Numbered from the stretch's first letter, positions 33,282-42,485 are shown. The stretch: 64,000 nt of DNA from Streptomyces avermitilis MA-4680 = NBRC 14893 (GCF_000009765.2 NC_003155.5:8804001-8868000); one strand, 5' to 3'. The notes: a model not told the origin generated them from the sequence alone. Numbers and translations are program-made.

Positions 33282-34436
33282 CTAGGCATCCGCGACCGAG
33301 TCGAACGACACCTGCCCGCGCGGCACACCCAGCGCGTCCGCGTCCACCGAACGGCGCAGCGCCTCATGGAGCTTGGCCGGGGTCAGCACGCCCAGGAAAC
33401 GTGCCCCGTCCAGGACGGCGACCCAGCCCGCGTCGTGCTGGAGCATCACACCGAAGGCCTCCTTCAGGGGGGCGCCCACCGGCACCCAGGAGTTCATCCG
33501 GTGGGCGAGATCGCGCACGGCGCCGCCGGCGCCGAGCTCGTCGACGCCGACCCAGCCGTGCAGGTCGCCCCCGGCGTCCAGGACGACCGCCCAGCGGGCG
33601 CCCTCCGCGTTCAGCCGGGCAGCCGTCCGCTCGGCGGCCTCGTCGAGGCGGGCGATCGGCGGCTGTTCGAGATCGTCCGCCTCGATCTCGGTCACCGACA
33701 GCCGCTTCAACCCGCGGTCGGCGCCCACGAACTCGGCGACGTACGGCGTGGCGGGCGTTCCGAGGACCGCCCCCGGCGTGTCGAACTGCTCGATGCGCCC
33801 CTGCCCGTACACCGCGATCCGGTCGCCGAGCCGCACCGCCTCCTCGATGTCGTGCGTCACCAGCAGCACCGTCTTGCGCACCGCCTCCTGCATTCGCAGG
33901 AACTCGTCCTGCAACTGCTCCCGCACCACCGGATCGACCGCGCCGAACGGCTCGTCCATCAGCAGCACCGGCGGGTCGGCGGCCAGCGCCCGCGCCACCC
34001 CGACACGCTGACGCTGACCGCCCGACAACTGGTCCGGATAGCGGGCGCCGTACGTCTTCGGGTCGAGGCCCACCAGGCCGAGCAGCTCGGCCGCGCGCGC
34101 CCGCGCCTTCGGCTTCTTCCAGCCGATCAGCGAGGGCACGGTCGCCGTGTTGTCGAGGATCGTCCGGTGCGGGAACAGACCCACCTGCTGGATCACGTAG
34201 CCGATCCGCCGCCTCAGCCGCACGGGGTCGACCGCCGCGATGTCCTCGCCGTTCACGAAGATCCGCCCCGAGGTCGGTTCGATCAGCCGGTTCACCATCA
34301 TCATGGTGGTCGTCTTGCCGCAGCCCGACGGACCCACGAGCGTGACGAGTTCACCCTCGGCGACCTCGAAGGACAGGCCGTCCACGGCTGTGGTGCCGTC
34401 CGGATAGCGCTTGGTGACCTGTTCGAACCGGATCAT
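33282..34436 (-). CDS. OpuC/ProV-type ABC ATPase with CBS domains
   Basis: A 384-aa ATPase: Walker A GPSGCGKTT, signature LSGGQRQRVGVARAL, Walker B VLLMDEPFGAVDP, H-loop VTHDIEEA. The C-terminal region (from about 285) carries paired CBS-type sequence (RWAVVLDAGGDLHGWVGVDE, GWVAVLDGARFLGVLTPAKL), which in OpuA/OpuC senses ionic strength or c-di-AMP. It is convergent with its presumed partners and separated from them by 42 bp, an unusual layout since these ATPase genes normally come first in the operon. Confidence 0.92.
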   Translation of the reverse strand: MIRFEQVTKRYPDGTTAVDGLSFEVAEGELVTLVGPSGCGKTTTMMMVNRLIEPTSGRIFVNGEDIAAVDPVRLRRRIGYVIQQVGLFPHRTILDNTATVPSLIGWKKPKARARAAELLGLVGLDPKTYGARYPDQLSGGQRQRVGVARALAADPPVLLMDEPFGAVDPVVREQLQDEFLRMQEAVRKTVLLVTHDIEEAVRLGDRIAVYGQGRIEQFDTPGAVLGTPATPYVAEFVGADRGLKRLSVTEIEADDLEQPPIARLDEAAERTAARLNAEGARWAVVLDAGGDLHGWVGVDELGAGGAVRDLAHRMNSWVPVGAPLKEAFGVMLQHDAGWVAVLDGARFLGVLTPAKLHEALRRSVDADALGVPRGQVSFDSVADA

Positions 34437-34468
34437 GACCTCACGCTAACCGCGCCGGTCGCACGCCG

Positions 34469-35131
34469 CTACGCCGTGACCGCCCCGGGCCGGCCGCTCA
34501 CCAGCACCACCTCCAGGATGCGCGGACCGTGCACTCCCTCGACCCGGTCGAGCTCGATGTCACTGGTCGCCGACGGACCGGAGATCCAGGTCAGCGGGCG
34601 CGTCGGGTCGAGGCGCAAAAGGGCCTGGGGCACCGAGGAGACCACCTGGTCCGGCACGCGTACGACACAGATGTGGTGGTCCGGCACCAGAGTGACGCGG
34701 CGGCGGCCCTGCTCCGGGCCGCCGTCCAGCACGAGGGTGCCCGTCTCGGCGATCGCCACCGTGCACGCCGTGACCACGCTGTCGACCCGGTCCAGCTCGT
34801 GCGCGGTGCTGTCGGCCCGGTCGGGGACGCGCGGGACCCCGGTCGCCGCCAGCCATTCCCCGTCCAGACCGGGCGGCACGAGCACCGACGTCGAGCCGCG
34901 GTCCGCGAGCAGCCCGGCGATCACCGCCGGCAGTCCGTCGGCCGTGCAGCGGTGCACGATCGCCCGGTAGTCCGCCAGGTTCTCGGCCAGCAGGTCGACC
35001 GTCTCCGCGACGCTCCGGGCACCGTGCTCGCGCAGATAGCTCCGGTCGACCGCCTGCTCGTACGGCGTGTCGTCCGATACGTCGGCGAGCGCGCGCCGCA
35101 CCCGGCCGAGGATCACGTCCCTGCTGCTCAC
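34469..35131 (-). CDS. lutC: L-lactate utilisation protein LutC
   Basis: A 220-aa LUD-domain (DUF162) protein, third subunit of the LutABC complex that oxidises L-lactate to pyruvate. The domain includes STSVLVPPGLDGEWL, AIAETGTLVLDGGPEQGRR, VTLVPDHHICVVRVPDQVV and LTWISGPSATSDIELDRVEG followed by VHGPR. The GTG at 35131 overlaps the lutB stop. It is the last gene of the minus-strand block that begins with rhaI. Confidence 0.94.
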   Translation of the reverse strand: MSSRDVILGRVRRALADVSDDTPYEQAVDRSYLREHGARSVAETVDLLAENLADYRAIVHRCTADGLPAVIAGLLADRGSTSVLVPPGLDGEWLAATGVPRVPDRADSTAHELDRVDSVVTACTVAIAETGTLVLDGGPEQGRRRVTLVPDHHICVVRVPDQVVSSVPQALLRLDPTRPLTWISGPSATSDIELDRVEGVHGPRILEVVLVSGRPGAVTA

Positions 35132-36603
35132 TTCGCGTCCTTTCCACCGTGCGTACGCTGCCACCAGTCGCGGAACGGCTCCGCGGGCACCTCCGGCAGG
35201 TCCCGGCTCGCGCTCCACGCCTTGCCCGGGCCGGGCAAGGTACGGGGATGGAAGCGGCGCGTCCGGGACGCGAGCCGTTGCCCGGCGCGCAGGGCGCCCG
35301 GGTGGCTGAAGGCCCAGCGCGCCCCGCGCATCGCGGCCCGCTCGGCGGCGTGCCCCTTCGCCGGCTTCAGTACGACCTTGGCGCCCTCCCGCGTCACGGG
35401 GCCGCCCTCCACGATCCGCTCGCGCAGATGCACCAGCACCTCGGGGATGTCGATGGCGACCGGGCACACCTCGTAGCAGGCGCCGCACAGCGAGGACGCG
35501 TACGGCAGTGACGCGTCGATCTCGCTCGCGGTGCCCCGGAGCTGAGGGCTGAGGATGGCGCCGATCGGACCCGGGTAGACCGATCCGTAGGCATGGCCGC
35601 CCGCCCGCTCGTACACCGGGCAGACGTTGAGACATGCCGAGCAGCGGATGCAGCGCAGCGCCTGGCGGCCGACCTCGTCGGCGAGCGTGTCGGTGCGGCC
35701 GTTGTCGAGGAGGACCAGGTGGAAGGTTCGCGGGCCGTCCCCGTCCGTGGTGCCCGTCCAGGTCGAGGTGTACGGGTTCATGCGCTCGGCCGTCGAGGAG
35801 CGGGGGAGCGTCTGGAGGAACACCTCCAGGTCCTGCCAGGTCGGCACGATCTTCTCGATGCCGACGACCGAGATCAGCGTCTCGGGGAGGGTGAGGCACA
35901 TCCGGCCGTTGCCCTCCGACTCCACGACCACCAGTGTGCCGGTCTCGGCGACCATGAAGTTGGCACCGGAGACGCCGACCTTGGCGCGCAGGAACTTCTC
36001 GCGCAGGTGGAGGCGGGCGGCGTCGGCGAGCTCGGCGGGCGTGTCGGTGAGGCCTTCGGGCGCCGGACGTCCCCACGCGCCCATCTCGGAGCGGAAGATG
36101 TCGCGGATCTCGCCGCGGTTGCGGTGGATGGCGGGGACGAGGATGTGCGAGGGGCGGTCCTTGCCCAACTGCACGATGAGTTCGGCGAGGTCGGTCTCGT
36201 AGGCGCGGATCCCCTCGGCTTCGAGCGCTTCGTTGAGGGCGATCTCCTGGGTGGCCATGGACTTGACCTTGACGACCTCGGTCTCGCCGGTTTCCTTGAC
36301 CAGCCGGGTGACGATCCGGTTGGCCTCGTCGGCGTCGGCCGCCCAGTGCACCGTGCCCCCGGCCGCCGTGACCGACTCCTCCAACTGCACCAGATACCGG
36401 TCGAGATGACGGAGCGTGTGATCCTTGATCTGCTTGCCGGCCTCGCGCAGCGCGGCCCAGTCCGAGACTTCCGCGACCGCTTTGGCACGCTTGGCGCGGA
36501 TCGTATGGGTCGCGTGGCGCAGATTGCCGCGCAGGGTCCGGTTGTTCACCGCGTCATGGGCCGCCTCAGGGAAGGCCGGCATCCCGACGAACGTCCCGCT
36601 CAT
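35128..36603 (-). CDS. lutB: Iron-sulfur protein LutB
   Basis: A 491-aa LutB: an N-terminal LUD domain (VAETGTLVVVESEGNGRM, LTLPETLISVVGIEKIVPTW) followed by two 4Fe-4S motifs, CIRCSACLNVCPVY and CGACYEVCPVAI, and a C-terminal helical region ending GGKDAK. Together with LutA and LutC it forms the cytoplasmic lactate oxidation complex. ATG 36603 overlaps the lutA stop; the open frame upstream is antisense of lutA. Confidence 0.94.
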   Translation of the reverse strand: MSGTFVGMPAFPEAAHDAVNNRTLRGNLRHATHTIRAKRAKAVAEVSDWAALREAGKQIKDHTLRHLDRYLVQLEESVTAAGGTVHWAADADEANRIVTRLVKETGETEVVKVKSMATQEIALNEALEAEGIRAYETDLAELIVQLGKDRPSHILVPAIHRNRGEIRDIFRSEMGAWGRPAPEGLTDTPAELADAARLHLREKFLRAKVGVSGANFMVAETGTLVVVESEGNGRMCLTLPETLISVVGIEKIVPTWQDLEVFLQTLPRSSTAERMNPYTSTWTGTTDGDGPRTFHLVLLDNGRTDTLADEVGRQALRCIRCSACLNVCPVYERAGGHAYGSVYPGPIGAILSPQLRGTASEIDASLPYASSLCGACYEVCPVAIDIPEVLVHLRERIVEGGPVTREGAKVVLKPAKGHAAERAAMRGARWAFSHPGALRAGQRLASRTRRFHPRTLPGPGKAWSASRDLPEVPAEPFRDWWQRTHGGKDAK

Positions 36604-37355
36604 GCGCTCGGCTCCTCTTCCGTGCTCGCCAGGATCTCCGCGATGTGCACCGGCCGCATTGCGGTGCTCAGCCGGGCCATCGTGCCGCCGATGTGCATCA
36701 GACACGAGTTGTCGGCGGCGCACAGCACCTCGGCGCCCGTCGACTCGGCGCTGCGTACCTTGTCGGTGCCCATCGCCGCGGACACGTCGGGGTTCTTGAC
36801 GGCGAAGGTGCCGCCGAAGCCGCAGCACTCGTCGGCGCCGGGCAGCTCCCGCAGCTCCAGCCCCTTGACCGCCTGGAGCAGTCGGCGCGGCCGGTCGCCA
36901 AGCCCCAGGCTGCGCAGACCGTGGCAGGTCGGGTGGTACGTCACCGTGTGCGGGTAGTACGCGCCGACGTCCGTGACACCCAGCACGTCCACCAGGAACT
37001 CGGTCAGCTCGTACGTCTTCGGCACGACCGGCGCCAAGGTCTTCGCCAGTGTGTCCCCGCGGCCCTCGGCGCGTGCCCGCTCACCCATCCGCGGATACAG
37101 CTCCCGCACCATCGCGCCGCAGGACCCGGACGGCGTGACGATTGCCTCGTACTCCCCGAATACATCGGAGAAATGCCGTGCCAGCGGCTCCGCCTGATGC
37201 CGGTAGCCGGTGTTGTAGTGGGCCTGTCCGCAGCAGGTCTGGTCCATCGGGAAGTCGACGTCGACACCCAGCCTGGTCAGCAACTTCAGCACGGCGCGGC
37301 CCGTGTCCGGATACAGCGTGTCGTTGACACAGGTCAGGAACAGGGCGACACGCAT
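36600..37355 (-). CDS. lutA: Cysteine-rich oxidoreductase LutA
   Basis: A 251-aa protein with two CCG domains: MDQTCCGQAHYNTGY with GSCGAMVRE in the first half, and PTCHGLRSLGL with DECCGFGGTFAVKN in the second. These cysteine motifs bind iron-sulfur clusters or act in electron transfer in LutA/GlpC-type proteins. It starts at MRVALFLTCVNDTLYPDTGR. It lies 70 bp downstream of rhaB on the same strand. L-lactate is the end product of the dehydrogenase domain encoded upstream, which makes the linkage metabolically sensible. Confidence 0.94.
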   Translation of the reverse strand: MRVALFLTCVNDTLYPDTGRAVLKLLTRLGVDVDFPMDQTCCGQAHYNTGYRHQAEPLARHFSDVFGEYEAIVTPSGSCGAMVRELYPRMGERARAEGRGDTLAKTLAPVVPKTYELTEFLVDVLGVTDVGAYYPHTVTYHPTCHGLRSLGLGDRPRRLLQAVKGLELRELPGADECCGFGGTFAVKNPDVSAAMGTDKVRSAESTGAEVLCAADNSCLMHIGGTMARLSTAMRPVHIAEILASTEEEPSA

Positions 37356-37425
37356 CGCGGCTCCTTGTGCTCGGTCATCGGATGAGTGCAGCGTACGCGG
37401 CGCGAAAGCCGGAGGGGAGACCCGT

Positions 37426-38871
37426 TCACCTGCCGGTGAGCCGCGCCTCGGCCGCCTGCCACCGCGCGGGGTCGCCGCGCGGCTCGTACCGCGCCAGGGG
37501 CTGGGTGCGGGCGACGAGTTCGCGCATGGCCGCACGGTCGCCGACCAGGCCGCCCGCCCGGGCCTGGACGAGGACGTTGCCCAGCGCGGCCGCCTCCGCC
37601 GGACCGGCCACGACCGGGAGCCCGCAGGCGTCGGCGGTGAGCTGGCACAGCAGTGCGTTGCGGGTGCCGCCGCCGACGATGTGGACGACGTCGACCGGGT
37701 GGTCGGCCAGGGACTGCGCCTCGGCGACGGCCCTGCGGTGGGCGAGCGCGAGCGAGTCGAGGATGCAGCGGGTGATGCCCGCGGGGGAGTCGGGCACGGG
37801 CTGGTCCGAGGCGCGGCAGGCGTCGGCGATGCGCTGCGGCATCCGGCCGGGGGCCAGGAAGGCGGCGTCCCCCGCGTCCACGACCGACCGCAGGGGCGGC
37901 TGCTCGGCAGCGGCGGACAACAACTGCGGCAGGTCCGGGTCCCCCCACTCCCGTACGCACTCCTGGAGCAGCCACAGCCCCATGATGTTCCGCAGATACC
38001 GGACCGTGTCGTCGAGGCCCAGCTCGTTGGTGAAGTTGGCCAGCCGGCTCGCCTCGGTGAGGACGGGTGCGTCCAGCTCCAGGCCCGCCAGGGACCAGGT
38101 GCCGGTGCAGATGTACGCGAAGCGTTCGCGCACGGCGGGCACCGCCGCCACCGCCGACGCCGTGTCGTGCGAACCGACCGTCGTCACCGGGACCGGCCCG
38201 GTCAGCCCGGTCTCCGCCAGCACCTCGGGCCGCAGCACGCCCGCCGGGTCACCGGGCCGGCGCAGCGGCGCGAACAGCCCGAGGTCGATGCCGAGCCGCC
38301 GGGCGATGTCGTACGACCAGTCGCGCGTCCGCGGGTCGATCAACTGGGTCGTCGAGGCATTGGTGAGCTCCGTGCCCGCCTCGCCCGTCAGCCAGTACGT
38401 CAGGAGATCCGGGACGAGCAACAGACGCTCGGCGTGCGCCAGTTGGGCCGAGGAGCGGGCTGCCGTCAGCTGGTAGAGCGTGTTGAAGGGCGCGTACTGG
38501 AGTCCGGTCGCCGCATACAGCTCGGCGGCGGGCACATTGGCCCACACCTGCTCCGCGATCCCCTCGGTGCGCGCGTCCCGGTAGTGCACCGGGTTGCCGA
38601 GCAGCGCGCCGTCGGCGTCCAGCAGGCCGTGGTCGACGGCCCAGCTGTCGATGCCGACCGAGTCGACCCGGCCCGCGGCCCGCAGCCCGTCGAGGACGCC
38701 CGCGTACAGCGCGAGGATGTCCCAGCGCAGCCCTTCGGGCACGCGGACGGGCCGGTTCGGGAAGCGGTGCGCCTCGGTGAGATCCAGTGAGCCGGGGCCC
38801 ACGCGGCCGACCATGACGCGTCCGCTGGACGCGCCGAGGTCGACCGCGGCGTACGTGTGCACAGCGGTCAC
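37426..38871 (-). CDS. rhaB: Rhamnulokinase
   Basis: A 481-aa FGGY-family kinase phosphorylating L-rhamnulose at C1. Motifs: AAVDLGASSGRVMVGRVG (phosphate-binding loop 1), SVGIDSWAVDHGLLDADGAL, VPVTTVGSHDTASAVAAVPA, YICTGTWSLAGLELDAPV and VHIVGGGTRNALLCQLTADA. The length suits RhaB. GTG 38871 overlaps the stop of the aldolase/dehydrogenase; GTG 38862 is an in-frame alternative. Confidence 0.95.
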   Translation of the reverse strand: MTAVHTYAAVDLGASSGRVMVGRVGPGSLDLTEAHRFPNRPVRVPEGLRWDILALYAGVLDGLRAAGRVDSVGIDSWAVDHGLLDADGALLGNPVHYRDARTEGIAEQVWANVPAAELYAATGLQYAPFNTLYQLTAARSSAQLAHAERLLLVPDLLTYWLTGEAGTELTNASTTQLIDPRTRDWSYDIARRLGIDLGLFAPLRRPGDPAGVLRPEVLAETGLTGPVPVTTVGSHDTASAVAAVPAVRERFAYICTGTWSLAGLELDAPVLTEASRLANFTNELGLDDTVRYLRNIMGLWLLQECVREWGDPDLPQLLSAAAEQPPLRSVVDAGDAAFLAPGRMPQRIADACRASDQPVPDSPAGITRCILDSLALAHRRAVAEAQSLADHPVDVVHIVGGGTRNALLCQLTADACGLPVVAGPAEAAALGNVLVQARAGGLVGDRAAMRELVARTQPLARYEPRGDPARWQAAEARLTGR

Positions 38872-40907
38872 CGCAGGAACGCGGCGGCGACGCCGGCGTC
38901 GACCGGGACGTGCAGGCCGGTGGTGTGGGTGAGGTCCCCGCCGGTCAGGGCGAAGACGGCGTTCGCCACGTGCTCCGGCAGTACCTCCCGCTTGAGGATG
39001 GTCCGCTGGGCGTAGAACTCGCCGAGCTTCTCCTCCTCGATCCCGTAGGTCGCCGCCCGCTGGGCACCCCAGCCGCCCGCGAAGATGCCGGAGCCGCGGA
39101 CGACCCCGTCCGGGTTGACGCCGTTGACGCGGATTCCGTGCTCGCCCAACTCGGCGGCCAGCAGCCGTACTTGGTGGGCCTGGTCGGCCTTGGTCGCGGA
39201 GTAGGCGATGTTGTCGGGGCCGGCGAAGACGGCGTTCTTGGAGGCGATGTAGACGATGTCGCCGCCCAGCTTCTGCTGTGTCATCACCCGGGCCGCCTCG
39301 CGCGAGACGAGGAAGGAGCCGCGGGCCATGATGTCGTGCTGGAGGTCCCAGTCCTTCGCGGTGGTCTCCAGGAGGGGCTTGGAGATGGAGATGCCCGCGT
39401 TGTTGACGACGAGATCGACTCCGCCGAAGGCCAGCACCGCCGCCTTGAACGCCTCGGCGATCTGCTCCTCGGAGGTCACGTCGACGGTGACGGCCACGGC
39501 CTTGTCGGGACCGCCCAGCGCGGAGGCGACGTCGGCCGCGTTCTCCGCGTTGAGGTCCGCGACCACCACGCACGCGCCCTCGGCCACCAGCCGCTCGGCG
39601 ATCGCCTTGCCGATCCCGCTCCCCGCCCCCGTCACCAGCGCCACCCGGGTCGCCAGCGGCTTGGGCTTCGGCAGCCGCTGGAGCTTGGCCTCCTCGAGGG
39701 CCCAGTACTCGATGCGGAACTTCTCCGACTCCTCGATCGGCGCGTACGTCGAGACGGCCTCGGCGCCGCGCATCACGTTGATCGCGTTGACGTAGAACTC
39801 GCCGGCCACGCGCGCGGTCTGCTTGTCCTTGCCGAAGCTGAACATGCCGACGCCGGGGACGAGCACGATCGCCGGGTCGGCGCCGCGCATCGCGGGGGAG
39901 TCGGGCAGGGCGTGCCGCTGGTAGTAGGCGGCGTACTCCGCCCGGTACTCGGCGTGCAGTTCCGTCAGGCGCGCGACCGCGGTGTCCAGGTCGGCGGTGG
40001 GCGGCAGATCGAGGACCAGCGGCCTGACCTTCGTACGGAGGAAGTGGTCCGGGCAGGACGTGCCGAGGGCCGCCAGGCGCGGGTGTCCGGCGCTCGCGAG
40101 GAAGTCCAGGACGACCTCGGAGTCGGTGAAGTGACCGACCTGGGGCCGGTCCTGGGCGGCGACGGCACGGACGTACGGCGCCAGCGCCGCCGCCCGCTCC
40201 CGGCGCTCGGGGGCGCCGAGCGCCGCGTACCCCTCGATCACCGGCCCGAAGGGCTCGGCCTTCCCCCGCTCGGCCAGGAAGGCCTCGGCGGTGCGGATGA
40301 TGTGCAGCGAGTTGCGCTCGCACTCCTCGGCCGTGGCGCCCCACGCCGTGATGCCGTGGCCGCCCAGGACGCACCCGATCGTCTGCGGGTTGGCCTCCTT
40401 GACGGCCGCGATGTCCAGGCCGAGCTGGAAACCGGGCCGGCGCCAGGGCACCCACGCCACGCTGTCGCCGAAGCACTCGGCGGTCAGCTTCTCGCCGTCG
40501 GCGGCGCAGGCCAGCGCGATACCGGAGTCGGGGTGCAGATGATCGACGTGGGCCGCGTCCACCAGTCCGTGCATCGCCGTGTCGATGGACGGCGCCGCAC
40601 CGCCCTTGCCGTGCAGGCAGTAGTCGAACGCGGCCACCATCTCGTCCTCGCGCTCGACACCCGGGTAGACGCCCTTCAGCGCGTGCAGCCGGTCGAGCCG
40701 CAGCACCGCGAGACCGGCCTCGGTCAGCGTGCCGAGGTCGCCACCCGACCCCTTGACCCACATCAACTCGACGTCGCCACCGGTCACGGGGTCGGTGGCG
40801 GTGCCCTTCGCGGAGGCGTTGCCGCCGGCGTAGTTGGTGTTGCGAGGATCGGCGCCGAGCCGGTGGGACCGGGCGAGGAGAGCGGCGGCTTCGGGGTGGG
40901 GTGCCAT
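38868..40907 (-). CDS. Bifunctional rhamnulose-1-phosphate aldolase / lactaldehyde dehydrogenase (RhaEW type)
   Basis: A 679-aa fusion. Residues about 1-400 are a class II aldolase/adducin domain (NYAGGNASAKGT, HVDHLHPDSGIA with metal-binding His, LGGHGI) that splits rhamnulose-1-phosphate into DHAP and L-lactaldehyde. Residues about 425-679 are a short-chain dehydrogenase with Rossmann motif VALVTGAGSGIG, NNAG in VVNNAGISISK and catalytic Tyr-Lys in AYSATKAD, which oxidises lactaldehyde to L-lactate. ATG 40907 follows AAGGACTGATC upstream. It lies between rhaI and rhaB; the rhaI-to-aldolase gap of 156 bp is G/C-rich and holds no gene. Confidence 0.95.
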   Translation of the reverse strand: MAPHPEAAALLARSHRLGADPRNTNYAGGNASAKGTATDPVTGGDVELMWVKGSGGDLGTLTEAGLAVLRLDRLHALKGVYPGVEREDEMVAAFDYCLHGKGGAAPSIDTAMHGLVDAAHVDHLHPDSGIALACAADGEKLTAECFGDSVAWVPWRRPGFQLGLDIAAVKEANPQTIGCVLGGHGITAWGATAEECERNSLHIIRTAEAFLAERGKAEPFGPVIEGYAALGAPERRERAAALAPYVRAVAAQDRPQVGHFTDSEVVLDFLASAGHPRLAALGTSCPDHFLRTKVRPLVLDLPPTADLDTAVARLTELHAEYRAEYAAYYQRHALPDSPAMRGADPAIVLVPGVGMFSFGKDKQTARVAGEFYVNAINVMRGAEAVSTYAPIEESEKFRIEYWALEEAKLQRLPKPKPLATRVALVTGAGSGIGKAIAERLVAEGACVVVADLNAENAADVASALGGPDKAVAVTVDVTSEEQIAEAFKAAVLAFGGVDLVVNNAGISISKPLLETTAKDWDLQHDIMARGSFLVSREAARVMTQQKLGGDIVYIASKNAVFAGPDNIAYSATKADQAHQVRLLAAELGEHGIRVNGVNPDGVVRGSGIFAGGWGAQRAATYGIEEEKLGEFYAQRTILKREVLPEHVANAVFALTGGDLTHTTGLHVPVDAGVAAAFLR

Positions 40908-41063
40908 GGTGTGATCAGTCCTTCGGGAAGAGATGTACATGTACTGAGGCGCCCTGAGGGGGCCCGGGGCGGTGTCCGAAGCGCGGCTTTGCCGCGTGGG
41001 CGCGGCCGGCCGCAGTGGCCCGCGGCCCGCCACCGGCCTCACCCGGTGGACGCGGCGCTGCGA

Positions 41064-42224
41064 TCACGCTCCCCAGCCCGCCTGCTGACCACCCACCCGC
41101 TCCTCGGCGATCTTCGACGCCCACCCGGACCGCCGGTACGCGGCGACCGGGTCCGGGTCGAGCCCCGTCTCCTCGCGCAGCTCGGCGAGCAGCGGCCGTA
41201 CATCGGTGTTGTACGCGTCCATGAGGACCGCGTTCGCCTCCAGCACGTCCCCGGACCGCTGCGCCGACCGCAGCGCCTCACGATCCACGAGCAGCGCCTT
41301 CGCCGTCGCCTCCTGGACGTTCATCACCGAGCGGATGATCGCCGGGATCTTCGCCTCGATGTTGTGGCACTGGTCGAGCATGAAGGCCACGTCGGACGTG
41401 AGGCCGCCGCCGCGGATCACCTCGTACATGATCCGGAACAGCTGGAAGGGGTCGGCGGCGCCCACCATCAGGTCGTCGTCGGCGTAGAAGCGGGAGTTGA
41501 AGTCGAAGCCGCCGAGCTTCCCCTCGCGCAGCAGTGTGGCCACGATGAACTCGATGTTGGTGCCGGGTGCGTGATGCCCGGTGTCGACCACGACCTGCGC
41601 CCTGTCACCGAGCTTGAGGCAGTGCGCGTACGCCGTGCCCCAGTCCGGCACGTCCGTCGTGTAGAAGGCGGGCTCGAAGAACTTGTACTCGAGCAGCATC
41701 CGCTGGTCGTCACCGAGCCGCTCGTACACCGTGGCCAGCCCTTCGGTGAGGCGGTCCTGGCGCTCACGGACATCGTCCTGGCCGGGATAGTTGGTGCCGT
41801 CCGCGAACCACAGCTTCAGGTCCTTCGAACCGGTCGCGTCCATGATGTCGACGCACTCGAGCAAGTGATCAAGGGCTTTGCGGCGCACGGCCGCCTCGGG
41901 GTGGCAGATGCTGCCGAGCTTGTACGCGTCGTCCTGGAAGGTGTTGGAGTTGATCGTCCCCAGCTTCAGCCCGCGCTCCTCGGCGTACTCGGCGAGCTTC
42001 GCGTAGTCCTCGACCCGGTCCCAGGGGATGTGCAGTGCCACGGTCGGCGCGGCACCCGTGTACGCGTGCACCTGCGCGGCGTCGTCGAGCTTCTCCTGGG
42101 GCGTGCGGGGGACTCCCGGCTGCGCGAACACCTTGAAGCGGGTCCCCGAGTTCCCGTACGCCCATGACGGCGTCTCTACGGCCTGGGTCTTGAGGGCGGC
42201 CTTCACCGCGGCGAGCTCGGTCAC
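41064..42224 (-). CDS. rhaI: L-rhamnose isomerase
   Basis: A 386-aa TIM-barrel isomerase of the RhaI type (as in Pseudomonas stutzeri and rhizobia), converting L-rhamnose to L-rhamnulose. Recognisable parts are TRFKVFAQPGVPRTPQEKL, VALHIPWDRVEDY, GSICHPEAAVRRKALDHLLE, LWFADGTNYPGQDD, LLEYKFFEPAFY, QVVVDTGHHAPGTNIEF and GGFDFNSRFYADDDLMVGA, which hold the metal ligands. The GTG start has AGGAG upstream. It is the first gene after the divergent rha control region. Confidence 0.96.
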   Translation of the reverse strand: MTELAAVKAALKTQAVETPSWAYGNSGTRFKVFAQPGVPRTPQEKLDDAAQVHAYTGAAPTVALHIPWDRVEDYAKLAEYAEERGLKLGTINSNTFQDDAYKLGSICHPEAAVRRKALDHLLECVDIMDATGSKDLKLWFADGTNYPGQDDVRERQDRLTEGLATVYERLGDDQRMLLEYKFFEPAFYTTDVPDWGTAYAHCLKLGDRAQVVVDTGHHAPGTNIEFIVATLLREGKLGGFDFNSRFYADDDLMVGAADPFQLFRIMYEVIRGGGLTSDVAFMLDQCHNIEAKIPAIIRSVMNVQEATAKALLVDREALRSAQRSGDVLEANAVLMDAYNTDVRPLLAELREETGLDPDPVAAYRRSGWASKIAEERVGGQQAGWGA

Positions 42225-42485
42225 GTCAAGGCTCCTGTGACTTCGGGGGTGGAAGACTTACGTATGAAACGATTCAGGAGGCGAAGTTATGAGTCGCCCG
42301 AGGGGCTGTCAAGCCCTCGGGAATGAGTCATTTCCCGTGACTCTTTGGTGACCTCCGAGTATCGAAAAATTTCGACCCGTACCCATTGACGCGACCTGGA
42401 TGGCTTGTCTAACGTCCCGGCAATCCAGTTGAAACCTTTCACGACGCGGTGAGGGCAGTCCCGCCGGCGTCGTCGAGGAGCCCCC
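42225..42485. promoter_or_regulatory. Divergent rha control region with two promoters and two palindromic operators
   Basis: Minus strand: TTGACA (42312-42307), a 17-bp spacer and TAACTT (42289-42284) form a strong HrdB-type promoter for rhaI. The palindrome TGAAACGATTCA (42265-42276) lies at its expected start site. Plus strand: TTGACG (42386-42391), an 18-bp spacer and TAACGT (42410-42415) lead to the transporter genes, and TGAAACCTTTCA (42430-42441) lies just past the expected start site. The TGAAAC-N2-TTCA palindrome is typical of LacI-family operators, and a LacI regulator gene ends the plus-strand set. A CCCGAGGG...CCCTCGGG hairpin (42297-42321) overlaps the rhaI -35, and GAGTCA-N7-TGACTC lies at 42325-42343. 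Confidence 0.8.

Noticed and set aside
38910..42167. A 1085-codon open frame on the plus strand opposite the rha genes
   Set aside because: It is an antisense shadow caused by G/C third-position bias; the minus-strand rhaI and aldolase/dehydrogenase match known families throughout.
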